Of a stretch of DNA of 64,000 nucleotides, positions 54,890 through 64,000 are shown one piece after another; position 1 is the first letter of the stretch; each line of letters opens with the position of its first letter. The stretch lies in the NCBI GenBank assembly GCA_003508835.1, contig PUFA01000034.1, positions 8,830,501-8,894,500 on the forward strand, read 5' to 3'. The stretch is from Eonycteris spelaea (Eukaryota; Chordata; Mammalia; Chiroptera; Pteropodidae). Both the position numbers and the translations under genes were made by a program. Below the pieces are notes generated by a model. It was not told the DNA's origin. It saw nothing but the letters and a program-made list of their open reading frames with translations, and ran no database searches.

Positions 54890-55315
54890 AATGAAACATA
54901 AGAAAAAGCTCTTGGAAATATATAGCACTTAAAATTAAAAAGTCAATAGATGTATTAGAAAATGAGGTTGAGAATTTTTTCCCAGAAAGGAAAGGAAAAG
55001 CAAAGAAGTAGAGAACAGGAGTTGAAAAATATTTTTTCAATAAAGTTTCAAATTAATTCAAAAGACCAAGTTCCTCTAAAAGAAGTTCTACAAAGAAAGA
55101 ACAAGAGAACAAAAAGGCAGAAATTATCGAGCAATAAAATATCCCAGAGCTGATGGACTGTGGATTAAAGGGGTCTGCTGAGTGCTGAGAAATGAATGGG
55201 GGAAAATAACTGACCCTGAGACACAGCATTGTGAATCCTCAACCAGCAAGTATAAGAATATCACAAAAACTTCCAAAAACCAAAACAAGGTCCCCTGTAA
55301 CTAAGGCGATTCTAT
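54890..55315 (+). mobile_element. L1 LINE upstream fragment (degenerate)
   Basis: 'gtcaatagatgtattagaa', 'atatcccagagctgatgga' and 'ctgagacacagcattgtgaa' resemble the L1 ORF1/ORF2 boundary region in old families. Confidence 0.5.
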
Positions 55316-55351
55316 AACTGATCAACAAATAAGGATACTTTTTAAGAACAG

Positions 55352-55970
55352 GTGTGGTAGGACATAGTTTAAGGGTGCTCCAGAAAAACCAGGATGTGCA
55401 GTCACCTTTCTTGAATCGCCAGCATCAGTTGTCTGGGTAACACTGGGAGCCAGGAGGCTATCATGCCTTTAAAGATTTGAGGGAAATAAATATCAATCTA
55501 GAATTCGATTCTAACACAGTGATTGATATGCTCCGTTTTTCAGACTCCACCTTGTTCAGCCCTCTTGCTCCCACAACCTTTAGGTTAATCACTCTTGAAT
55601 GCAGACATGCTAATCATTACAGAAACTGTGCACAGCTTGAGTTTTACAAAAACTGCCTCTTACCAGAAAGCACCTCACAGAGGAGATAAGGGAAGTATGT
55701 ATTGTTTATCAGAGATTTGCACAAACCTTGTGACCAGACTCACATCAACTAGAGTCAACAGACGAAGCACAATCTTTCTCATCCCCTGCTGGCACCCAGA
55801 TGTCTATCACTGTCTATCACCTCTTGCCTGAACTCTACTTTCTGAAGATGGATTGAGGCACCACGAGGTCTCGCACCTCTCAGATGGTGCCTTGTCAATC
55901 AATAAACCTTTCCTTACTCCAAACTCTGAAGTTCTGAGTTTTGGCCTTTCAAAGCATCAGACACACAAAC
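55352..55970 (+). mobile_element. Possible ERV solo LTR
   Basis: TG start, an AATAAA in 'caatcaataaacctttcctt' and a CA end near 'catcagacaca' fit an ERV LTR of about 0.6 kb. The family is not identified. Confidence 0.45.
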
Positions 55971-56199
55971 TTTGAATGAGTAACACTACTCCCAGCTAGA
56001 TTCCTGAAAAGTTACAGGTAAATACGGAAATTTTCAGACATTCAAGGACTCAGAAAATTTATAACCTACAACTCTGCTAAGAAATTACTTTTAGAAGTCC
56101 TCCACCATGTATATATATTCCTTTAGTAGGTTTTAAAGTCAGTTTTTTTCTTTAAAGTCAGACTTGATCTAAGTTTTGTAATCTATTTTACAAGAGCTA

Positions 56200-56720
56200 G
56201 ATCCCACAGGTTAAGGGTTCAGTCCTAGAAAAATATTCCCAACTTGCCAGTCGCAAGTCCACTGCCAGCTGTAAACTAAGGATTCCCATAATTCCTACCT
56301 CAGGTTCAATAATTTGGTAAAATGCCTCACAGAACTCAGAAACACCTTTTATGTTTACCATTATTATAAAGGATACAATTTAGGTATAGTCAAATGGAAG
56401 AGATGCATAGGGTAGGGATGGGGGAAGTGGGGATGCACCAGAGCTTCTAAATCCTCTCCAGGTGCACCACCTTCCCACACCTGGACTTGTTCATCAAACT
56501 GGAAGTTTACTGATATTACAGTTCAAGAGTTTTTATGGAGTTTAACTTCTGGCCCCCTCACTCCTTACAGAAGGTTGGTGGGTGGGACTGAAAGTTCAAA
56601 TCCTCTATCTCCAGAACTTTTAGGTGACCAGCCCCACCCTGAGGCTATCCTGGGACCCTAACCTAAGTCGCTTCAAAAGCATAAACTCAGGTGTGATCAA
56701 AAGGAGCTCTTATGAATAAT
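56200..56720 (+). repeat. Ancient interspersed repeat (family not named)
   Basis: 'cctcaggttcaataatttgg', 'gatggaagagatgcatag'-like text and 'gtgggactgaaagttcaaat' match a common mammalian repeat I cannot name with confidence. Confidence 0.45.
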
Positions 56721-57429
56721 GAGGCACTATCTCTTGATTTTGGGAGTTCAGTTCCAAGAATGGGGACAAAAACATCATATTTTTGTATTATACCATAGGG
56801 CTATACGATTATCATTCTCTATATTGTAATAGTTTAGTGTGGAGGAAAGGTGTGATGTGATGTCAGTTTATGTTTAAAAAAATACTCTTTTTTAAAACTT
56901 CTTACTCAAAACTCCTTTAACTTAATAAAAGCATATATATTTATCAGAAGCCAACAGCAAACATTATACTCAAAGTTAATTTCCATTAAAGTCAGGAACA
57001 AGACAAGGAAGCCAGCTATGACAATGATTACTATACACTGTTTAAGCACTATAACCACTAGCCACATGTAACTACCGAACACGATAGTAGTCCAAAGTGA
57101 GATGTGCTCTCATGTAAAAAATACGCAGAACTGCGAAGACGCAGTATGAAAAACAAAATGTAAAACATCTCAATTATAATTTCTGTATTGATTGTATGCT
57201 GAAATAATATTTTGGATATACTGAATATATAAAGTATATTAAAATTACCTGTTTCTTTTTACTTTATTTAATAGGCTTTTAAACTAAAATTTTAACTTCC
57301 ACAGCCAAAAGTCTTCTCAAAGGTGTGGATGAAAAACGGGCTGCAGACAACCTGACAAGCTCCGCAGAGGCCAGCCTGGAAGACCCTACAAACTCAGAGA
57401 CGGAAAGCCACCACACGGGATGGTCTGAA

Positions 57430-57990
57430 CATAAAAATTCCTAACTAAGAGCAGGTCACGGCGGGTAGTCATGTCCTAGGCCTGTAGCTTCCTTGACAAA
57501 GGTCAATGTTTACCTTAGGTGAGCCTTTCCATGGCTTTTTGCATCTAAGATCACTACTTTGGAATGTCAGCGTGATCCCTTTTTTCCAGACCCCTGAGGG
57601 CACTACCCAGCAGCAGAGCAGGAGACCACAGAACCCCCATTATGATCGTGTTCGCTGAATATCACCTCTCTGCGATGTAAATGTGAATTATTAACTCTCC
57701 TATACCCACCAATGTAAAAGAAGTGTGTCCCTCCATTTTACTTTTCATCCAATCCCAGAGATTTCCCCACCTTGCTCTCCCCCCCCCTTAATTTACCACA
57801 AATGAATTTCAAGTAAGTCATCTGACATCTCCTCATTTGACTCTAATGTACAAAATAAGCTGCAAAACTGCCATACTCTGGAGCATTTTCTGAATGCATT
57901 GAGATTTTCCTTCCTGGCGATTAAGGTCAGTTTGGCTCAAATAAACTCATTAGATGTCTCTACAAGTCTGGACATTTCTTACATAGACAA
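57430..57990 (+). mobile_element. LTR-like sequence, family A copy 2
   Basis: It is the more complete relative of 30240-30695 and shares 'agctgcaaaactgccatact', 'ggagcattttctgaatgc' and 'ctcaaataaactcattaga'. Confidence 0.55.
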
Positions 57991-58589
57991 AAGTTTTTAT
58001 GAGGCCATTGTTTGCAAAAGACAGAAGACCAGGTCCTGGGGCATAAAGTCTGCAGCACCAGCAGCAGCTGGTCAGGTGGACAAGGTGAGCATGCCTGCCC
58101 CGCTAGAGCTGGCAAGCGCTTTTAAACATCAAGTGGAAGGGAGAAAGAAGGATGTAAGCCCTTCTGAAAGAACTTACATTACACACAGACAGGGAGATGG
58201 GAGAAAGTGTGGAGGGGGGCTAGTTCTGGGATGGGTGTGGCAGAGCCCAAAAGGAAGTGTTTGCTCCTCAGGATCAGGATTAATTGTCCCGGCGTCCTGA
58301 AGGCTCCTGCGTAAACAAGTAAACAAGCGGCGGAGGCTCCTGGGGTTTCATGGAGCCCGCCTTGGCCTAGTCTCCCCTTTAGAGGGTGTAGAAACAGCCG
58401 CCTGGAAGTTAACCTCAAATTCCAACACACACTCAGGAGGAGGAGCAGTCTTTGGTTAGTTTTGCCGAGAGTCGTTCACTGATTAACCCCCTCTTGTGCC
58501 TCTCTTCCACCTCTGGCCTGCTGTAATTTAATTTAGGCCAGCTCGGCATTTTCTTCCGGTCAATGCCTACTAGAAATTTAAATTACATA

Positions 58590-59400
58590 TATGGTCACAT
58601 GTGTGGCTCTCACGGCATTTCTTTTGGACAGTACAGGGTCTAGTCAATGTAATAATGAGAAAAAAGAAGTGAGTATGAATCCTGGAAAAGGAGATACAAA
58701 ATCATCATTGTTTGCAGATAACTGGCTGTCTGACAAGAAAATCCAAAAGAATCATCTGAAAACTACCCAACCAAAGGGAGAATTCACTAAGACATCTGGA
58801 CATCAGGTAAATAATAAACACACAGTTTTCCTATATACTAGTAATAATTAGTTGGAAATGAAAAGGGAAAAGATCTTAGTCTCAACGGCAATAGCAACTT
58901 TAAAATACTTAATGTACACAACACCTTATTTAAACACATTTCTGTATGTATGCATGTATGTATGTATAAAATGATACTGACAGACACTAAAAGGCCTGTA
59001 TACATGGAAAGACAGGCTAGCTCCTGGGTGGAAAGAATGTAATTCCCTCAAAATTAACCTACGAACCAAAAGCAATCCCAATCAAAATCTACTAGGACTT
59101 TGTTACTTGTTTGTTTTGTATGACTACTTGATGTATGAATTCCAAAGTTTACCTAGAAGAAAATATTTTAAGATTAGCTAATAAAATTTGAGAGCAAAAA
59201 AAATTTGTGCATACTCCCCTATCAGATGTCAAAACTAACACTAATTGTTCTGGTACAGAATTTTAAAACCAAAGCAGTCATGGAAATTTTACGTTTGACG
59301 ATGGCGGCATTTCAAATCAGTGGGTAAAAGATCAATTATTCAATCAATTAAGCAGCATCCAAGAAAAATCCAAACTGAGACAATGGCCAAATTTAAGTCC
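58590..59400 (+). mobile_element. L1 LINE ORF2 fragment
   Basis: 'ccaatcaaaatctactagga', 'ggtaaataataaacacaca' and 'atcagtgggtaaaag' follow the L1 ORF2 order. The block contains a (GTAT)n microsatellite near 58947. Confidence 0.7.
58945..58972. repeat. GTAT microsatellite
   Basis: (GTAT)n with a GCAT variant unit, inside the L1 fragment. Confidence 0.85.
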
Positions 59401-60325
59401 TGGAAAAATGAGGAGCAAATCCCCTGAAGCAACCAACCAGCCTAGCAATACCTCTCTTCCACAGCTCTCATGTCCCAAAAAGATTTATTCCCAAGTCTTT
59501 TTTCTAATTATAAAACCATCTCCAGTGCTATCACAGTGGCCTGCACAGTTCCCACTGCCTGGCCTGTGGCTCTTGTTGGGGAGAGAAGAACCGCTTCTTT
59601 TTGAACTATGATGCCACTTCGCTCTCGTCTCTACAGCAGACTACAGCAGACGTGGGTATCCACAGGGATCCAGCAGCCTGTGACCAGTGAGGCTTGTATC
59701 AAAAACATGGACTCGTTGGTCCACTAATATTCTCTCCAGGACCTAGAACTGGAATGGAATTAAAAGAACCGGAAAGCATTGAAAGAAGCTAACAGGACTG
59801 CCTTCAAGATTCAACTGAAGCCTCAACCTGAATGCCTCCTTGGTCCCGCTGACAGAGCTAAATCCATCCCTCTGCGCTCCGATTCCTCCCTGCACTCCTG
59901 CCTGACACACAGGAGAGAAAGCACAGGAGGATCCCTAAGTCGCCGGAGACAAGTGGAACGCAAGGAATACGAGGGAGGCTAGAAATGCAAGAGGAAGACC
60001 GAAGCAGCATGCTGCGGATAGAATGAGACAGGTTATGAAGCGAAACGTTTGACCAAATTTGGCTTTGCAGCATGATTACTTGGGTCAATATAAAAAACAA
60101 ACCGGAAAGGATTCGAGGATAAGTTATTATTACAAGAGCCCAACTGAAGAATGAAGTGGTCCAGAGTTTACGGCAGCAGATACAGAAGCAGCAGCACCTA
60201 CGGCAGACGCTCTTCCGAGGTAAAACCAATAGGCTATGCGGAAATACGAATGTTAATCTTTGAAGATTCATGTCAACATTTCCAGAACGTTGGGGGCTTG
60301 TGATACGTACGAAGAAGAGAGGAGA

Positions 60326-60349
60326 AAGAGCCGACACATACGACAGTGC
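60326..60349 (+). repeat. 24-bp exact direct repeat, copy 1
   Basis: Identical over 24 nt to 61537-61560. The core is gagccgacacatacgacag. The flanks are unrelated. Confidence 0.9.
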
Positions 60350-60409
60350 CTGAGTGCAGGGTGGGCTATTAAGCTGTGGGGATAACCCGCAGAGATATGC
60401 AGGATATTA

Positions 60410-60960
60410 TCAAAAACACAGAACTGGGGCGCCAGCCAGAGGTGAAGATGTAGATTTTAGAATCATCACTGAATCTATCCACTTTAGAGTTGAAACCATG
60501 GAACCCCAAAAAAATAACAAGAAAGGATGAACTATGCAGGTGCACTTACATGTGGATTTTTTCAATATATACACACAGTACTATAAAAGTATTTTCTCTT
60601 CCTTATGATTTTCTTAACAGTATTTTCATTTCTTTATCTTACTTAATTGTTAAGAATACAGTACTTAATGCATATAACATGCAAAAATGTGTTAACAGAC
60701 TGTTACCGGTAAGGCTTCCAGTCAACGGAAGTTAACTATTAACAGTTAAGTTTTGAGGAAGTCAAAGGTTATACACAGATTTTCAGCACCCCTAACCCCT
60801 TCCCCCAAGTTGCTCAAGAATCAACTGGTATTCACTTATAAGATATAAGGATTAAGAACAGACACTATAAAAGCCAGCTAGAAAAGTAAAGACGCCAAGG
60901 GCAGTGTCCTAGAAGCCAAAGACAGACAAGAGGGCCGATGAGGACATTATCGGGAGTGTC
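60410..60960 (-). mobile_element. L2 LINE fragments (minus orientation)
   Basis: 'gatgtagattttagaatcat' and, after an unrecognised insert, 'cagtgtcctagaagccaaag' match the reverse-oriented L2. Confidence 0.4.
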
Positions 60961-61319
60961 AGAGGCTACGGAGGTGACAAGTGATTATGATATTAAAGTA
61001 TAACAAGCAGTTGGCCTGGCCTAAGACAATCCACCACAGAACTTTTCCCTTCTTGATCACATAATTTTTAAATTATATCTGCACATATTACTCTACCAGT
61101 TAGCTATTCAAATGAGTATTTTATCAACAGTGAGTCTACTCTTAGAGAATTCTCGAGCTCCCATTAACAAATACATGCTGGCGTTTGGATGTCAGCTTGT
61201 TGGCCTTCCAAAATTTTTCTGGTTTTATGCTCAAAACTTTGAACTCAATTTCACAAACATTTACTAAGGATCTCATTTCCACTGTTGCGCTAGATGGCAG
61301 AGGTGCAAAGGTTGAGCCA

Positions 61320-61430
61320 TTCAACAAATAAGCATCTTCTATATGCTGAACACTGGGTGTGCATCAAGTAAATCAAACACAAACACCCCTGTCCTCATAG
61401 TTTTCTTGGCAGTGGAATGACATTTTAAAT
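61320..61430 (-). mobile_element. L2 LINE 3' end
   Basis: 'cttctatatgctgaacactg' then 'cacccctgtcctcatagt' follows the reverse complement of the L2 3' end. Confidence 0.45.
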
Positions 61431-61536
61431 ATAGCTATTCTCCCTAAAGAAGCCCAAAAGAAACACGTTTTTGACTTATCTAAAAAGAAAAGGTAGCAAG
61501 TACATTTATTATTTCATAAAACAATATGAAATTAAC

Positions 61537-61560
61537 AAGAGCCGACACATACGACAGTGC
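61537..61560 (+). repeat. 24-bp exact direct repeat, copy 2
   Basis: The second copy of the 24-mer at 60326, 1211 bp downstream, in the same orientation. Confidence 0.9.
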
Positions 61561-62234
61561 ACTTCATCGCCTCTGGTTAACATGCTGTCCTCTGGCATCA
61601 TACAACGTCACTAAATATCATTAACTTATACGTACAGTTGGCTCTCAGTTATCTATGGTTAAACCGCTGAGAGCAATTCCCTAACACCGACTCATGTTTC
61701 CGGGTTATGTACCATCCAAATGTCTACCATGTAATTTCCTAACTCATTACACAGTGTAAGAATATACAGTTTAAGACGTTCACAAACTAATTCAAATCAT
61801 GACACATGCCAGTTTTACTATGTTCTCCCTTTTTCACATGAACTTGCACAGACACGTTCCCTACATCCAATACCCTTCGATACATTTTCCAGAGCCGACC
61901 AGCCCAAGCTCCCCAACCCCATCCCAAACTCATTTAGTGTCTAAAGCTGCCACCAAACTAATACGTCTCCAAGCACGGGCCTCACTTTTATCTACTAGCT
62001 CACCATCTCAAAACGTTATCAATCACAACATGTTTCTTTTGGTAAAAACTGTTGGCATTCCAACATGTGTACCTTCGATCTGTGTATATGTACTATTGTT
62101 CTAGCATAATGCAAATACTACAAACCGTGTGTGAAATAAACTTTTAAAAACAAGAAATAAAATTTCTAACATTTTCTTCCAACACCAAGAGATGGGTTGC
62201 ATGCACACCGCAGAGCGCATGTACCCTGCAAAAT

Positions 62235-62330
62235 AGACATCACCCTTATCTTAAGAAACCGAAGCTCAGAGGTTAAGTAATTTGCTGCGGTTACAAAACT
62301 AGAATGAGGTAGAACCAGATTTGCAGATTC
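62235..62330 (-). mobile_element. MIR-like fragment
   Basis: 'aaaccgaagctcagaggtta' then 'tgcggttacaaaactagaat' resembles the MIR core in minus orientation. Confidence 0.45.
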
Positions 62331-63419
62331 AAGCAACAGTGTGGCCACAAAGCTCAAGCCCTGTATCACTCTTTGGCCCACATCGATCTCTTTCCTCATA
62401 CGTGGGGTCCCGTGAGCTCCCTCTCTTACCTCACACCTCACTCCCAGCCAGCCACTCCCTCCCACAGCCCTCCACCTCAAGATGCTGTTGGAAAGGACAG
62501 ATATTCTTTTTATGCCTCCAAAAGTGACAGACACACAAAACTTGAATTTCTCAGGAGAGTGCTATGCTGTCTAAACAGGCATCTGCCTACCAGTCAGGCC
62601 ACGTCTCACAGTAATTAATAAATAGAAATTCTTAGACTCTAACACATGAGCAATACGGAAAGTTACAATACAAAAGGAAAATGACTGAGGGAAATATTAA
62701 CTGTGACTATGTAAACAATGATGATTCCATGTATTATGCTCCATAGGGAACAGCTTTAATTAATGTCAATTCTGTTTACCTTAAACTTATGTCAAATTCA
62801 TTTCTAAAATGAATTCATTCTGGTTCATTCCAATATTCCATGGAACCAAAATAAACTCCTTGCTTTGTTTTAGAAAGAACTTGAACAGGTTATCAAGTCC
62901 AGAGATCAAGTCGGTCTCCAGGGGGAGAGAAGGGTTTCTGGTTTTTTAGTTTTACAGAAAAAAAAGGCCAAAGTTGAGTCCAGAATGAGGATCACTGCAA
63001 TCCCAATAAAAGAAAAATAAGTAAAATTTAACAACTTATGTGGTAGAAGTAGGAACTTGTCATAATTTTGGCCAAAATGATACTGAATATCTTAAAACCC
63101 AGAAACATGGATGCAGAAGAATGAACTGTTGATATACACACAAAATCGGTTTAGAACTAAATAATATTAGAAAGGTTAAGAGTATCTATGCAGTGGTGTC
63201 GGTGTATTAGCACCTAATAAAACCCATGCAAGTGCCCGGTGAATTCCAAGTAGTAAACAATAATTAACACACAGGGGGAAATGCACAAAGCTACCTAATA
63301 GTTTCAAAGAAACCTAAGAAAGAAATATGGCACAAATAACAAAAAGCCTGAGCCAAGTACAATGAAAAGGTGGAAAGGGAGGTAAAAGGAAAAGAACACT
63401 GAAGAACACTTTGTTGAGC

Positions 63420-63510
63420 AAGAAAGTATTACAGACCTGGAAACGGAGCTCCAAAAAGGCTAAATGGCTGGGCCAACATCACACTGCCAGGGTGTACGGC
63501 ATGCAGTGCC
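63420..63510 (-). mobile_element. Possible MIR fragment
   Basis: 'cctggaaacggagctcc' then 'gggccaacatcacactgcca' is a weak match to the MIR core in minus orientation. Confidence 0.3.
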
Positions 63511-64000
63511 ACACCGCAGTGCCATGTGACAGGCCCAGCAGCAGAGTTAGAAACGACATGGGCAAGACCTCCAAATGCCCTTCCTGTAGCAAGCCAGAGT
63601 CCACAGGGTTCTCTCCACGTGCTGGCTGCTCAGTCTTCCTTCCCATTCCCAGGACCTCCCATTCAATTAATAATTAATTACTTTCTGAGTTGAAGGAATC
63701 GATAAATAAATGAGTTTATGCCAGGTCTTAATTGTGTTTGTCCTCCAAGTCTTTGGTTTTTGCTTCCCCCAAGACATGACTTATCCTCACATCTTCCCTA
63801 GTCCCCCAAAAGAGTTTGATGCCCCAATTTTATCTGTCAATTCTGCTCTTCCCCAATTGCCTTGAACATCTTCATTTGAGTTCCTTCCTCAAACTCTCTC
63901 TACTCTTGCCTCAAATCCAGCTGTCATCTCATTTTGCTCAGCTGACCTTTCTCTTGCTGCTCTGGCCAAACGTGACATTTCTGTCCTCTGTGGTGCTCAC

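Larger units (their letters stand above)
32447..64000 (-). other. ACSL3: Upstream of the first coding exon, presumed ACSL3 5' intron(s)
   Basis: 31.5 kb with no coding exon, no CpG-island promoter and no second gene that I can support. In human, ACSL3 has non-coding 5' exons far upstream, so this is most likely intronic; small 5' UTR exons could be hidden here and cannot be called by eye. It is filled with the mobile elements listed below. I see nothing definable in 42.5-44.5, 47.0-49.9, 52.8-53.2 and 61.5-62.2 kb. Confidence 0.6.

Noticed and set aside
59858..60337. 159-codon minus-strand ORF
   Set aside because: No protein family is recognised and there is no codon bias or splice evidence.

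Overview
The window is nuclear DNA from a placental mammal. It is AT-rich and intron-dominated, with interspersed LINE, SINE, LTR and DNA-transposon remnants. I find one protein-coding gene, on the minus strand: ACSL3, long-chain acyl-CoA synthetase 3. All 14 coding exons can be placed by reading frame, splice sites and protein similarity. They run from the ATG at 32405-32407 down to the TAA at 4197-4199 and add up to exactly 2163 nt, that is 720 codons plus stop, the length I know for mammalian ACSL3. Every junction keeps frame. No frameshift or premature stop is seen, so the gene looks functional.

Layout. 1-4196: 3' UTR and downstream flank. 4197-32446: coding exons separated by introns of 0.25 to 9.2 kb. 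32447-64000: upstream sequence, most likely the large intron(s) between the first coding exon and 5' non-coding exons or the promoter. No CpG-island promoter is visible, so the transcription start probably lies beyond the window.

Repeats. There are long L2 remnants in both orientations, MIR SINEs, decayed L1 3' ends, MaLR/ERV-type LTRs, a palindromic non-autonomous DNA transposon and a 5S rRNA-derived retrocopy with an A-rich tail. No Alu, B1/B2, carnivore, ruminant or horse tRNA-SINE was recognised, which argues against primates and rodents. The L1 3'-end type and the 5S-derived element hint at a laurasiatherian, possibly a bat, but the species call is weak.

Points of interest: two short upstream ORFs packed into the 39-nt leader directly before the ACSL3 start, one ending across it; a weak start context with a stronger in-frame Met12; a GC-AG intron required to keep frame; an unusually CpG-rich exon carrying the ATP-binding motif; an exact 24-bp repeat 1.2 kb apart; and a long L2 interrupted by an L1. 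I did not find evidence for a novel multi-gene system.
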